This document shows, in pieces, positions 9,624 to 18,453 of a stretch of DNA of 64,000 nucleotides. Every line of letters begins with the position of its first letter. Position 1 is the first letter of the stretch. This DNA is from Epilithonimonas hungarica (GTDB lineage Bacteria > Bacteroidota > Bacteroidia > Flavobacteriales > Weeksellaceae), in contig NZ_FNBH01000005.1 in assembly GCF_900102265.1 (NCBI RefSeq), positions 62,001 to 126,000 on the forward strand, read 5' to 3'. Below the pieces are notes generated by a model. That model was not told the DNA's origin, did no database searches, and was given only the letters and a program-made list of their open reading frames with translations. Made by a program: the position numbers and the translations under genes.

Positions 9624-11375
9624 TTACTCAATTACAGTCTTAGAATTTTTTGTTTCTAAGCTATTTTTTCTATCAGTTTGATTGGCTGGATTTTTAGCTT
9701 CAATATCCATTCCCATTCCGAATTTTAAATTATTGTTCACCAACACCGGAAGTCTGCCCCAGATTTTTGTTTGACCAAGAATTCCGTTGGCTGCAGCTTT
9801 CATCGAGTCAACATTGTTCTCGTAAGAAACCAGAACTGTAGAAACTTTAGAAATATCAATATCCTTCAGTGCATAAGGACTTCCAAAAACATCTAGAATT
9901 ATATTTTGGTTTTTGCTTAGATCTGATAAGACCTTCTTGCTTGCATCTGAAATTTTGTAAGGTTTGTAGGCTGTAGAATTATCTTTATGAAAACCGATGA
10001 TCACTTTTGAATTGGCTGGGATTGTATTGATTTCATTAGTATTTTTAACAATCACGGTTGTTCCTGTATTCAGTTGGTTTAGAAAAATTTCATAAGGTGC
10101 TTCTTCTAATGGAACATAGTAGTAAGTTTCTTTACAATCCAATGGCAGTAGCTTTTTATCGTCTTTGATCAATGTCAACGCGTTTGCATACATTTTCTGA
10201 ACTAGAGCAGAATGGGACGCATTATTCAAATCATCATTAACATTTTCAGGATTGATATTGTTGTATTTATCTAAACCTAAATAATACTTCGTCAAAAGAA
10301 TTTTCTTCACGCTCTCTTCTACTCTGTTTTGGGAAATTTCTCCTTTATCAATCGCTTGCTGAATCAGTTTTTTTCCCGTTGCAACATCTTGTGAAAACAG
10401 CATAATATCATTCCCAGCTTTGAAAGCCAATGCATCCAATTCCCCCGCTTTGAATTTGTTCGCAACTGCACCCATATTAAGGGCATCGGTAATAATCAAC
10501 CCTTTGTAACCTAATTTTTCTTTCAAAATGCCGGTCACGATTTTTTTAGAAACCGAAGCTGGAATTCCCTTTTCATTTTCCAAAGTCGGAACATATAGAT
10601 GCGCAACCATAACGCCACCAATTCCTCTATTCATCAAGGCTTTGAAAGGTGCAATTTCTATTTTTTCCAATCGTTCCAAATTATGGGAAACGACAGGCAA
10701 ATCCAAATGAGAATCAGTAGAAGTGTCTCCGTGACCTGGGAAATGTTTGATGGCTGCCAAAACTTTGTTATCCTGCAAACCGTTGGAATAAGCTAAAGCG
10801 GAACTCACCACATTATTGACATCTGAACCAAAACTTCTGTTTCCAATAATCGGATTATTTGGATTTGTATTCACGTCTACAACGGGTGCAAAATCCCAAT
10901 TGATCCCCATTCTCTTGCAATCTTCGGCAATCTTCGCAGACATCTCGTAAATCAAATTTTTATCCTGAATTGCTCCTAAAACTATTGCCCAAGGATATTT
11001 ATGTGCTTTTGCAATTCTTTGGAATAATCCCCATTCCGCATCCATCCCGATCATTAATGGAACTTTTGATTTCGCTTGAAATTCATTAACCAGATTGATT
11101 TCTCTCTCAGCATCATCCTGCATTAGAATTAATCCACCAATTTTATCTTGGTTAACAATATTTCTAATTTGGCTGATATGAGCTTCATCTTTATTGGTAT
11201 AAAGTGCAACAATAAATAATTGTCCCAACTTCTCATCTTGCGAAAGTGAATTGTAAGTTTTATCTACCCAATCATTCGCTTTTTTGATTTCCAAACTGGA
11301 AATATTTTTGGGCTGATACTGAGTGAAATAAAATTGCGAAATAAAAGTTATTATAAGAAGACTTAACCTTTTCAT
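9624..11375 (-). CDS. Exported glycoside hydrolase family 3 (NagZ-like beta-N-acetylhexosaminidase)
   Basis: A 583-residue protein with a signal peptide (residues 1-18). The GH3 N-terminal barrel has KHFPGHG (210-216) and DSH (221-223), the loop that in NagZ-type enzymes carries the Asp-His acid/base dyad, and ITDALNMGA with the nucleophile D297. This signature is specific to the beta-N-acetylglucosaminidase branch, which cleaves GlcNAc from muropeptides. Residues 390-560 form a second domain resembling the GH3 C-terminal alpha/beta sandwich. Many Bacteroidetes relatives also carry a C-terminal beta-lactamase-like domain, which is absent here. The protein probably acts in the periplasm. Confidence 0.88.
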   Translation of the reverse strand: MKRLSLLIITFISQFYFTQYQPKNISSLEIKKANDWVDKTYNSLSQDEKLGQLFIVALYTNKDEAHISQIRNIVNQDKIGGLILMQDDAEREINLVNEFQAKSKVPLMIGMDAEWGLFQRIAKAHKYPWAIVLGAIQDKNLIYEMSAKIAEDCKRMGINWDFAPVVDVNTNPNNPIIGNRSFGSDVNNVVSSALAYSNGLQDNKVLAAIKHFPGHGDTSTDSHLDLPVVSHNLERLEKIEIAPFKALMNRGIGGVMVAHLYVPTLENEKGIPASVSKKIVTGILKEKLGYKGLIITDALNMGAVANKFKAGELDALAFKAGNDIMLFSQDVATGKKLIQQAIDKGEISQNRVEESVKKILLTKYYLGLDKYNNINPENVNDDLNNASHSALVQKMYANALTLIKDDKKLLPLDCKETYYYVPLEEAPYEIFLNQLNTGTTVIVKNTNEINTIPANSKVIIGFHKDNSTAYKPYKISDASKKVLSDLSKNQNIILDVFGSPYALKDIDISKVSTVLVSYENNVDSMKAAANGILGQTKIWGRLPVLVNNNLKFGMGMDIEAKNPANQTDRKNSLETKNSKTVIE

Positions 11376-11490
11376 ATTTTGAAAATCTAAAATTCAGAAA
11401 GTTTCCATAAAGATATTAATTCCACGGAAAAAAGCTATTTTTATGGTCTGTAATTTGTAATTAAAATTTTAACGTAAAATATTTATACCT

Positions 11491-12006
11491 ATGAAAAAGT
11501 TTTTGCCCCTTTTATTATTGCTAGTTGCTAGCGTTTTCATCTTCAGTTGTAAGGATGACGATGATGATTATGTACAAGTAGATGTTGATTATCCAGCTGT
11601 GTATGATTTGAGAAATGTTAATTTTTCATATAATTCAACGGATGGTTGGCATTATGGACAGAATTTCAATAATCCTATGCTAGATCAAGACTATGTGATC
11701 ATCTTCAGACAAACGGGAACAACCGGCAACTCTCCTGTATGGCAACAAATACCTAGAACCCTTTACTTGAATGAAGGAGAATTAGATTATGATTTTGATT
11801 TTTCTAAAAATGATTTTATGATATATGCCGGAGGAACTTATGATATCAGTACTACACCACAGTATTTAAATAATCAAACATTCAGAGTAGTTTTAGTTCC
11901 TGCAGTCTATGGAAAAAATGCAAATTCTGAAGATTTAAAGAAAATGACTTACGAAGAGGTTATTGCTAAATACAAAATTAATGACAGCAAAGTTGGAACT
12001 TTGTAA
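11491..12006 (+). CDS. Probable surface-exposed lipoprotein, function unknown
   Basis: 171 residues. The signal peptide ends in a lipobox (FIFSC, lipidated C20) followed at once by KDDDDD. A lysine and acidic run just after the lipid cysteine resembles the lipoprotein export signal that sends Bacteroidetes lipoproteins to the cell surface. The mature part is aromatic- and Asn-rich, predicted beta, with no domain I can name. It is divergent from the GH3 gene (115 bases between the starts) and ends at its own terminator, so it is a single-gene unit. Confidence 0.75.
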   Translation: MKKFLPLLLLLVASVFIFSCKDDDDDYVQVDVDYPAVYDLRNVNFSYNSTDGWHYGQNFNNPMLDQDYVIIFRQTGTTGNSPVWQQIPRTLYLNEGELDYDFDFSKNDFMIYAGGTYDISTTPQYLNNQTFRVVLVPAVYGKNANSEDLKKMTYEEVIAKYKINDSKVGTL

Positions 12007-12030
12007 TCGCAACTTTCACAAATACATTTA

Positions 12031-12057
12031 AAACCGCAGAATCTGTGGTTTTTTTTA
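12031..12057 (+). terminator. Terminator after the lipoprotein gene
   Basis: AAACCGCAGA pairs with TCTGTGGTTT (one G-T pair) and is followed by a T-tract. Confidence 0.85.
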
Positions 12058-12107
12058 TCCTTAAAAATAAATAATACTAATTTAGTATGAATTGAGATTT
12101 TTATTAT

Positions 12108-12115
12108 TAAATTTG
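12108..12115 (+). promoter_or_regulatory. -7 promoter element of the peroxiredoxin gene
   Basis: TAAATTTG, an exact TAnnTTTG match, 29 bases before the ATG. The nearest upstream TTG (12092-12094) is only 13 bases away, shorter than the usual spacing. Confidence 0.55.
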
Positions 12116-12144
12116 TTATCACTTAATTATAAAATATTAATAAT

Positions 12145-12780
12145 ATGTCTATTAAACTTGGCGATACCGCTCCGGATTTTGACGCAGAAAGCAGTTTAGG
12201 AAATCTTAATTTTTATGAATATCTGGGTGATTCTTGGGGAATACTATTTTCCCATCCCGCAGATTACACACCTGTTTGCACGACAGAACTTGGGAAAACA
12301 TCCGAACTAAAGCCAGAATTCGATAAAAGAAACACAAAGGTTTTGGCTTTGAGTGTTGATGGAATCGATAATCACAAAGGTTGGATCTCAGACATCAACG
12401 AAACTCAAAATACAGAAGTAGAGTTTCCAATCATTGCCGATCAGGATAAGAAAGTTTCGGAACTTTATGACTTCATCCATCCGAATGCTAGTGCCACATT
12501 GACTGTAAGATCTCTATTAATTATTGACCCAAATAAGAAAGTAAGGTTGATTATTACCTATCCTGCTTCTACTGGAAGAAATTTCACAGAAATATTGAGA
12601 GTTTTGGATTCTTTACAATTGGTTGATGGCTATGGCATAGCAACACCTGTCGACTGGAAAGATGGAGAAGATGTGATCATTCCGCCAGCTGTTTCACAGG
12701 AAGATGCCGAGAAAAAATTCCCGAAAGGTGTAAAAATTATAAAACCATATTTGAGATATACACCGCAACCTAATAAATAA
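12145..12780 (+). CDS. 1-Cys peroxiredoxin (Prx6 subfamily)
   Basis: 211 residues with the Prx6 active-site sequence SHPADYTPVCTTE and peroxidatic C45. There is no second conserved resolving cysteine, so it belongs to the 1-Cys group. DHKGW-like NHKGWISDI, FPIIADQDKKVSELYDFI and the C-terminal arm (PVDWKDGEDVIIPPAVS) fit the family, and length is normal. It reduces H2O2 or organic peroxides in the cytoplasm, with thiols such as bacillithiol as possible partners; the bacillithiol gene bshA is nearby, but the link is only suggestive. Monocistronic, with its own -7 element and terminator. Confidence 0.93.
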   Translation: MSIKLGDTAPDFDAESSLGNLNFYEYLGDSWGILFSHPADYTPVCTTELGKTSELKPEFDKRNTKVLALSVDGIDNHKGWISDINETQNTEVEFPIIADQDKKVSELYDFIHPNASATLTVRSLLIIDPNKKVRLIITYPASTGRNFTEILRVLDSLQLVDGYGIATPVDWKDGEDVIIPPAVSQEDAEKKFPKGVKIIKPYLRYTPQPNK

Positions 12781-12806
12781 GGTCAAATTTTTCTAATTCC
12801 TAATTT

Positions 12807-12834
12807 AAAAAAGCTCCAGAATTTGGAGCTTTTA
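12807..12834. terminator. Bidirectional terminator
   Basis: AAAAGCTCCA pairs with TGGAGCTTTT, flanked by A and T runs on both sides. It separates the convergent peroxiredoxin gene and the minus operon. Confidence 0.85.
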
Positions 12835-12857
12835 TATATTGAATATTTACATCGAAT

Positions 12858-13607
12858 TTAATTTGCAGAGAAAACTTCTTTGGTAAAATCACCGTTGCTT
12901 TTAGGAATCTCGATGATAATATTTCCATTTTCGTAGTAACCGATCGTTGATTCTCCGGAAGCAAGTTTCACTCGGAAAACATCTGCTTTATTGGTTGATT
13001 TGAAAGTTGCATAAGGAACAGAACTATTTCCATCCACCAAGATAAATTGACTATCGTCAATTTGAATTTTCTGCAGGCTCAAGTTTCCATTCTTGTATCT
13101 TTGTGCCGTTGGAGCCTGAGTTATTTTAACATCATCATTTCTCTTGACTTCTTCCGTAGACTTAGATTCAGCAAGCTTTTCTATCTCCTGACTAGGATTA
13201 GAAATAGGGACTTTAACCAATCCTTGCTTCAGTGCATCCTGATAACCTTGTTCAAATTCTTTGATCGTACTACTGGATTTTTCGGAATAGACCACTTTGC
13301 TATTGCAATCTTTGAACTGAAGAATGATCTTGTTTCTAAACATGCTTTTATCATCCAAAATATCGGCAATCAGAATTTTGCATGGATTCGTCAATGCATC
13401 TTGTGGCCATTGGCTTTTTGTCTCGGAAAGCACGATATATTTTTTTGATTTCAACGATCTTTCTAAAAAATTGTTAAGACCATATGATCTGTTTTCTTTA
13501 AAATCACTGAATTCTGTTGGAATTAAAATATACTTATAATCAGAAATATTTTGAGCTTTGATCAAAACAAGTAAAAACACAGATAAAAAAATTGAGAGCT
13601 TTTTCAT
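12858..13607 (-). CDS. Secreted protein of unknown function
   Basis: 249 residues with a signal peptide (cleavage near IKAQ, residue 19). The first part (YILIPTEFSDFKEN ... FLERSLKSKKYIVLSE) reads like a compact alpha/beta periplasmic domain. The last third (about 170-249) has the repeated short-strand pattern of a small beta domain (KIQIDDSQFILVDG, YENGNIIIEIPKS). I recognise no family. It follows the PorQ-like gene by 21 bases as the last gene of an EamA / PorQ-like / unknown operon, so an envelope or T9SS-linked role is possible but unproven. Confidence 0.6.
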   Translation of the reverse strand: MKKLSIFLSVFLLVLIKAQNISDYKYILIPTEFSDFKENRSYGLNNFLERSLKSKKYIVLSETKSQWPQDALTNPCKILIADILDDKSMFRNKIILQFKDCNSKVVYSEKSSSTIKEFEQGYQDALKQGLVKVPISNPSQEIEKLAESKSTEEVKRNDDVKITQAPTAQRYKNGNLSLQKIQIDDSQFILVDGNSSVPYATFKSTNKADVFRVKLASGESTIGYYENGNIIIEIPKSNGDFTKEVFSAN

Positions 13608-13628
13608 TGGTGAAAGTTAGTTATTTTT

Positions 13629-14711
13629 TTAATTCCTAAAACCGTTTATATCCAATTTCAGAGAAAAGAAGTTGGAGTAAAAATTAGAACCGCCAATCCC
13701 GGAGTTGGTTATCGCATAGTCCAAAGTCAAGCCCTTATATTTGATCCCAATACCCGCACTTGGCTGGAAAGATACTTTTCTTTTCAGATCCTCAATATCC
13801 GAAAGCGTTTGAAATCTGTTGAGTCCTAATCTAACAAAGATCATGTCCTGGAAGATCAGCTCTCCACCGACATAAGGCGTTATACTAGCAAAATCTGTGG
13901 AAATAAGTGCTGCTGTTTTCGCAAAATCGATGTTCAATCCTGCTTCTGGCAAAAGTTTCAGGTCTCTATTGAATTCATAAGTGCGACTTACACCAAGATT
14001 TAGTTTTGGCATCGTGATTTCCATTTTGTCTGCGGGAGCAGGGTTGAATTCTTCACCATTAACAACAGCAGATAATTCTTTCTGGTTGATTGTCCAAAAG
14101 TTGACAGTTGTTGTAGCATCTCTTAGCATAAAACCAAGATTCCAATCTGTATCTGTATGATAAATTGCTCCCAGATCAAATCCAAAACCATAACCACTCG
14201 CAAATTTTCCCACATTCCGGTAAACCACTTTTGCAGTAGCCCCGACGTCTAATCTGTGATTCCCATTTGGATGAAATGCGTACGAGAACAAAGCCGCATA
14301 ATCTGAAGTAGAGAAGGAACTGATTTTATCATAATCAATATTACCCTCAGAATCAATTAATTGAGTTGTATTAAGAATATTATCCACACCTAGTCTTACC
14401 AAAGAGATTGCAAAAACGCCATTTTCATTGTCCAAAGGTTTGGCATATGCGATATAATCGTATTTGGCTATCGATTCAAAATATTCTGCGTGCATTGCAG
14501 CAGCTTGCCAATCTCTGTCTATCCGCAAAAGTCCGGCGGGATTCCACATTGGGGAATACACATCATCCTGATTGGAAACAACAGCGCCTCCCATTGCCAG
14601 TCCTCTTGCACCAGCACCGATATTCAGGAATTCATTAGAATATTTTCTGATGATCTGGGCATCAAAAATTTGACAAAAAATAAACAGTAAAAAAAATAAA
14701 ATTCTTTTCAT
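13629..14711 (-). CDS. porQ: PorV/PorQ-family outer-membrane protein, probably T9SS PorQ
   Basis: A 360-residue protein with a signal peptide (MKRILFFLLFIFCQIFDAQ) and the FadL-like barrel start shared by PorV and PorQ: NEFLNIGAGARGLAMGGA and SPMWNPAGL. The rest alternates amphipathic strands to the C-terminal FFSLKLDINGF. PorQ and PorV are outer-membrane T9SS components; PorV shuttles cargo to the attachment complex, whereas PorQ's role is less defined. Length and N-terminus favour PorQ. I use ATG at 14711; TTG at 14714 would add one residue. Position 10 bases after the EamA gene indicates an operon. Confidence 0.75.
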   Translation of the reverse strand: MKRILFFLLFIFCQIFDAQIIRKYSNEFLNIGAGARGLAMGGAVVSNQDDVYSPMWNPAGLLRIDRDWQAAAMHAEYFESIAKYDYIAYAKPLDNENGVFAISLVRLGVDNILNTTQLIDSEGNIDYDKISSFSTSDYAALFSYAFHPNGNHRLDVGATAKVVYRNVGKFASGYGFGFDLGAIYHTDTDWNLGFMLRDATTTVNFWTINQKELSAVVNGEEFNPAPADKMEITMPKLNLGVSRTYEFNRDLKLLPEAGLNIDFAKTAALISTDFASITPYVGGELIFQDMIFVRLGLNRFQTLSDIEDLKRKVSFQPSAGIGIKYKGLTLDYAITNSGIGGSNFYSNFFSLKLDINGFRN

Positions 14712-14721
14712 CAAAAAATGT

Positions 14722-15621
14722 TTACAGATGGTTTGGTTCTGTAGTCATATCTTCTTTTTTTCTTCTCGATTTTATAATACCATTGACAATGATAGCAATT
14801 ATCATCACCAAAGAAGCGATATAAAAGACAGGACTCATATGCTCTGATGCCCCAAAGATAAAAAAAGCCAGAATAATCCCATAAACAGGTTCCAGATTTA
14901 CAGTCAAGATCAATGTAAAAGGTGAAATGAACTTCATAAGCTTCACACTCTCAAACATTGGATAAGCTGTAAAAACAGAAGCCAACAATACTATTAACGC
15001 AATATCGGTATAACTTATTTCGCTAACCGAAGAAATTTGTCCAGTAAAAAGAAAAAATAAACTAATGACCAGCCATCCTCCGGCAATCTCATAGAAAATT
15101 ATATTTCCGGAACTCGTTTTTCCAAAAATCTTCCCATTGAAAACCGAAAATATTGTTCCGAAAAGCGCACATAAGATCCCATAGAAAATACCTTCTTTAT
15201 ACTTAAGTTCTGCATTGAATATCAAAGAAATACAAACTACTATAATTAGTCCAATGACAACTTCTATCCAATCCGGTTTTCTTTTAAAAACCAAAGGCTC
15301 TATCAATGATGCAAACAATGTAGATAATGACAGACAAGATAATGCAATAGAAACGTTGGAAACTTTTATGGATTGGAAAAAGAAAAGCCAATGAAAGGCC
15401 ATCACACTTCCTATTCCTATAAGTTTAAACAATAATACTTTTGTTATCTTTATACTTTCTTTCTTGATAATTCTGATATATAAATATAGAAAAGCTGCAG
15501 CGAATGACATTCTGTAAAAGACGAGAACATTGGCATCTGTAGAAATCAGTTTTCCTAAAATGGCAGTAAAACCCCATAAAAAAACGATAAAATGTAACCT
15601 CAGCAAATAAGAGTTCTTCAT
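14722..15621 (-). CDS. EamA/DMT-family transporter
   Basis: A 299-residue inner-membrane protein with about ten hydrophobic helices arranged as two EamA repeats: LHFIVFLWGFTAILGKLI opens the first and FYGILCALFGTIFSVFNGKI the second. The motif AFHWLFFFQSIKVSNVSIA fits exporters of the RhaT/YedA type. Substrate cannot be inferred. First gene of the minus operon with the PorQ-like and 249-residue secreted proteins. A TAAGTTTG -7 element lies 27 bases upstream. Confidence 0.85.
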   Translation of the reverse strand: MKNSYLLRLHFIVFLWGFTAILGKLISTDANVLVFYRMSFAAAFLYLYIRIIKKESIKITKVLLFKLIGIGSVMAFHWLFFFQSIKVSNVSIALSCLSLSTLFASLIEPLVFKRKPDWIEVVIGLIIVVCISLIFNAELKYKEGIFYGILCALFGTIFSVFNGKIFGKTSSGNIIFYEIAGGWLVISLFFLFTGQISSVSEISYTDIALIVLLASVFTAYPMFESVKLMKFISPFTLILTVNLEPVYGIILAFFIFGASEHMSPVFYIASLVMIIAIIVNGIIKSRRKKEDMTTEPNHL

Positions 15622-15647
15622 TAATATGATATTGATCTTTCAATTTG

Positions 15648-15655
15648 CAAACTTA
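15648..15655 (-). promoter_or_regulatory. -7 promoter element of the EamA operon
   Basis: On the minus strand TAAGTTTG matches TAnnTTTG exactly, 27 bases before the ATG. No TTG at the expected distance was seen. Confidence 0.5.
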
Positions 15656-15724
15656 TGACAAAAATTACTGATTAATAAGAAGTAGACAAGGCAAAGTTAT
15701 TTTTTGTTCCAGAATATCGACATC

Positions 15725-15760
15725 AAAAAAATCCGTACAAAATCTTTATACGGATCTTTT
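15725..15760 (-). terminator. Orphan terminator-like hairpin between divergent genes
   Basis: ATCCGTA (15731-15737) pairs with TACGGAT (15749-15755). On the minus strand it is followed by seven T; on the plus strand by CTTTTAATAA. No known gene on either strand ends here. Confidence 0.55.
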
Positions 15761-15872
15761 AATAATAACTTATTAAAAATAAACATAAACTAACTAAAAA
15801 TTCATTTCATTTTGTTTATGTAACGTAGAAAAGCAAAAAATATTATGTTATGTTATCTTCTGATACAATTGC

Positions 15873-15902
15873 TTTGTCATTATCTAAAAAATTTTATCTT
15901 TA
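15873..15902 (+). promoter_or_regulatory. Candidate promoter of the acyl-CoA carboxylase gene
   Basis: TTTG (15873-15876), 18 bases, TATCTTTA (15895-15902, one mismatch from TAnnTTTG), then 18 bases to the ATG. Confidence 0.45.
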
Positions 15903-15920
15903 ACGCCAAAGAAAAACCTT

Positions 15921-17549
15921 ATGGATCTAGAGTTCAACAAAAGAGAAGATATTAACAAGCTAAAACTTTCTGACATTAAAAAAAACCTGGCAAAAATTAA
16001 GTTGGGGGGTGGAGAAAAAGCACTCCAAAAACAACGAGACCAAGGAAAAATGACCGCCAGAGAAAGATTGGAATATCTTTTTGATAAAAATTCTGAATCC
16101 ATAGAAATCGGCGCATTTGCAGGTTACGAAATGTATGAAGAGCAAGGCGGCTGCCCCGCAGGTGGCGTGGTTGTGAAAATAGGATACATCTCTGGAAAAC
16201 AATGCATTGTAGTTGCGAATGACGCTACGGTAAAAGCAGGGGCCTGGTTCCCGATCACAGGAAAGAAAAACCTTAGAGCTCAGGAAATAGCCATGGAAAA
16301 TCGTTTACCAATCATCTATTTGGTTGATTCTGCTGGTGTTTTCTTACCAATGCAAGATGAGATCTTCCCAGACAAAGAAATGTTCGGAAGGATTTTCAGG
16401 AATAATGCCAAGATGAGTGCAGCAGGAATCGTTCAGATCTCTGCCATCATGGGAAGTTGTGTAGCCGGAGGTGCTTACCTCCCAATTATGAGTGATGAGG
16501 CGATGATCGTGGACAAAACCGGAAGTATTTTCTTAGCGGGAAGCTATCTTGTAAAAGCTGCAATTGGAGAAAACATCGACAATGAAACTCTTGGAGGTGC
16601 AACGACACATTGTGAGATATCCGGCGTTACAGATTACAAAGCAAAAGATGACAAAGATGCTCTGGACAGGATCAAAAATATAATGAAATCTATCGGAGAT
16701 TTTGACAAAGCCGGATTCGACAGGATAGAAAGTTTTCCACCAAAAGAAAATCCTGAAAATATTTTTGGAATAATGCCGATTGCAAGATCAGAGCAATATG
16801 ACACTTTTGATATCATAAAATGCCTTGTCGACAATTCTGAATACGAAGAATACAAACCAGACTATGGGAAAAGTATTATTTGTGCAACAGCAAGAATCGA
16901 CGGCTGGAGCGTTGGAATCGTTGCCAACCAAAGAAAACTGGTAAAAAGTGGTAAGGGAGAGATGCAGTTCGGTGGTGTGATCTATTCCGATTCGGCTGAC
17001 AAAGCGACACGTTTCATTGCCAATTGCAACCAAAGAAAGATCCCTTTGGTTTTCCTTCAGGATGTCACTGGTTTTATGGTCGGTTCCAAATCCGAACACG
17101 GCGGCATCATAAAAGATGGTGCAAAAATGGTAAATGCCGTTTCCAATTCTGTAGTTCCCAAATTCACAGTGATCACAGGAAACTCTTACGGTGCAGGAAA
17201 TTACGCCATGTGTGGAAAAGCTTATGATCCAAGATTGATCGTAGCTTGGCCTTGGGCAGAACTTGCAGTAATGGGTGGTTCACAAGCAGGAAAAGTTCTT
17301 CTTCAAATCCAGGAATCGGCTCTTAAAAAGCAAGGAAAGGAGATATCCGAGGATGAAAGAAAGGAGATTCTTGACAAAATACTGAAAGATTACAACAGAC
17401 AAACTCAGCCAACTTATGCTGCAGCAAGGCTTTGGACAGATGCGATCATCAATCCTGTGGATACAAGAAAATGGATCAGTATGGGAATAGAAGCTGCCAA
17501 CCATGCTCCAATTACAGAAAAATTCAACCTCGGAGTTATCCAGGTATGA
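15921..17549 (+). CDS. Acyl-CoA carboxylase, carboxyltransferase (beta) subunit
   Basis: A 542-residue biotin-dependent carboxyltransferase with two crotonase-like halves: the N-terminal acyl-CoA half has MTARERLEYLFD and GSCVAGGAYLPIMSDEA, and the C-terminal carboxybiotin half has PLVFLQDVTGFMVG, ITGNSYGAGNYAMCGKAY and WAELAVMGG. The ending LWTDAIINPVDTRKWISMG resembles methylcrotonyl-CoA carboxylase beta subunits (leucine degradation), but propionyl- or other acyl-CoA substrates remain possible. The biotin carboxylase/biotin carrier subunit is not adjacent. It has its own promoter; a secreted-protein gene follows after 36 bases. Confidence 0.88.
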   Translation: MDLEFNKREDINKLKLSDIKKNLAKIKLGGGEKALQKQRDQGKMTARERLEYLFDKNSESIEIGAFAGYEMYEEQGGCPAGGVVVKIGYISGKQCIVVANDATVKAGAWFPITGKKNLRAQEIAMENRLPIIYLVDSAGVFLPMQDEIFPDKEMFGRIFRNNAKMSAAGIVQISAIMGSCVAGGAYLPIMSDEAMIVDKTGSIFLAGSYLVKAAIGENIDNETLGGATTHCEISGVTDYKAKDDKDALDRIKNIMKSIGDFDKAGFDRIESFPPKENPENIFGIMPIARSEQYDTFDIIKCLVDNSEYEEYKPDYGKSIICATARIDGWSVGIVANQRKLVKSGKGEMQFGGVIYSDSADKATRFIANCNQRKIPLVFLQDVTGFMVGSKSEHGGIIKDGAKMVNAVSNSVVPKFTVITGNSYGAGNYAMCGKAYDPRLIVAWPWAELAVMGGSQAGKVLLQIQESALKKQGKEISEDERKEILDKILKDYNRQTQPTYAAARLWTDAIINPVDTRKWISMGIEAANHAPITEKFNLGVIQV

Positions 17550-17585
17550 TTTTTGCATTTAAAGGAGGAATCTAAACACAAAAAC

Positions 17586-18302
17586 ATGAAAAAATATTTA
17601 TTTATGGTTGCCGGACTATGGGCGATCAATTCCTCTTATGCACAATGTACAATTTCTGGAAGCAATATTTTAAAATTAAATGAAACAACTTCTTTCACAG
17701 TAGATACAAAGGGCCAGTGTGAAGAATGCTATCTATGGAAATCATCAAACGACAAGAATGTAACGTTCGAAGGAAGCCTCAAAACCAACAAAATAAACTT
17801 AACGCCTAAAGATGTTGGTAAAAACAACATCAGCGTATCGATATTGACCGACAAAGGACCTGTAGAATGTGGAAAAACAGTTGAAGTTGTTGAAAACAAA
17901 CCAGGTGTCGCACAAAACAATTGTGGGATAAACATCGATGATTTCAAAGAGGTTAAGGTCAGTGAGTCTGTCATTTCTTTTTTCCCAAATGAAAATAGGA
18001 TCTCCGACTATCTTTACAAATGGACTGTTACCTACGCTAACGGTGAGATTCAGGAATCGACAGAGAAAATTCCTCAATTCTTTTTTTCTGAGATCAATTA
18101 CATAACATTGGTAAAGCTTAAAATAACATCCAAAAGTCCTATCTGCTCACTAAGCGTTTCCAAAAAATATGAACAAAATTTTTGGAAGCCCTCCTCGACC
18201 ACAAAAACTACCAGTATAGAACAAAAGGCATATTCACAAGGAAGCTATAACGAATATATAAAACCCGATGACAACAAAATAAAAACTGAAATCAATCATT
18301 AA
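17586..18302 (+). CDS. Secreted cysteine-containing protein of unknown function
   Basis: 238 residues from ATG 17586, whose MKKYLFMVAGLWAINSSYAQ is a classical signal peptide; the TTG at 17553 would bury this signal. The mature protein has paired cysteines (CTISGSN, CEECY, VECGKTV, NNCG, SPICS) and two beta-rich segments resembling Ig/PKD-like folds (about 24-110 and 115-200). No catalytic motif was seen and no family recognised. AAAGGAGG at 17561-17568 looks like a Shine-Dalgarno but is 17 bases from the ATG, too far to be typical. It may be read through from the carboxylase gene; a terminator follows. Confidence 0.7.
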   Translation: MKKYLFMVAGLWAINSSYAQCTISGSNILKLNETTSFTVDTKGQCEECYLWKSSNDKNVTFEGSLKTNKINLTPKDVGKNNISVSILTDKGPVECGKTVEVVENKPGVAQNNCGINIDDFKEVKVSESVISFFPNENRISDYLYKWTVTYANGEIQESTEKIPQFFFSEINYITLVKLKITSKSPICSLSVSKKYEQNFWKPSSTTKTTSIEQKAYSQGSYNEYIKPDDNKIKTEINH

Positions 18303-18332
18303 TCAGTTTTATTAATTGATTTTACCAAAACC

Positions 18333-18360
18333 AAAACTTCCTATTCCGGAAGTTTTTTTT
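18333..18360 (+). terminator. Terminator after the secreted-protein gene
   Basis: AAACTTCC pairs with GGAAGTTT around a short loop, followed by eight T. Confidence 0.85.
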
Positions 18361-18426
18361 ATGGATCTAATTCAAATTGATTTTTAATAAAATTAAAGTA
18401 TTTTTTAATTTTATTAAAATAATTAT

Positions 18427-18434
18427 TACATTTG
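18427..18434 (+). promoter_or_regulatory. -7 promoter element of the DUF2089 operon
   Basis: TACATTTG matches TAnnTTTG exactly, 19 bases before the ATG at 18454. The upstream DNA is almost pure A/T. Confidence 0.55.
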
Positions 18435-18453
18435 TAACACAAAATTAAAACAA

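Larger units (their letters stand above)
15622..15920. other. Divergent intergenic region between the EamA and carboxylase genes
   Basis: About 300 bases without a gene. It holds an EamA -7 element (15648-15655), an orphan terminator-like hairpin (15725-15760), an inverted repeat ACATAAAC/GTTTATGT (15783-15790 and 15814-15821) and a promoter for the carboxylase gene (15873-15902). The hairpin does not end any annotated gene, so a small RNA is possible. Confidence 0.5.

Noticed and set aside
17561-17568. AAAGGAGG as the Shine-Dalgarno of the secreted-protein gene
   Set aside because: It is 17 bases from the ATG, and Bacteroidetes generally do not rely on such sites; probably chance.
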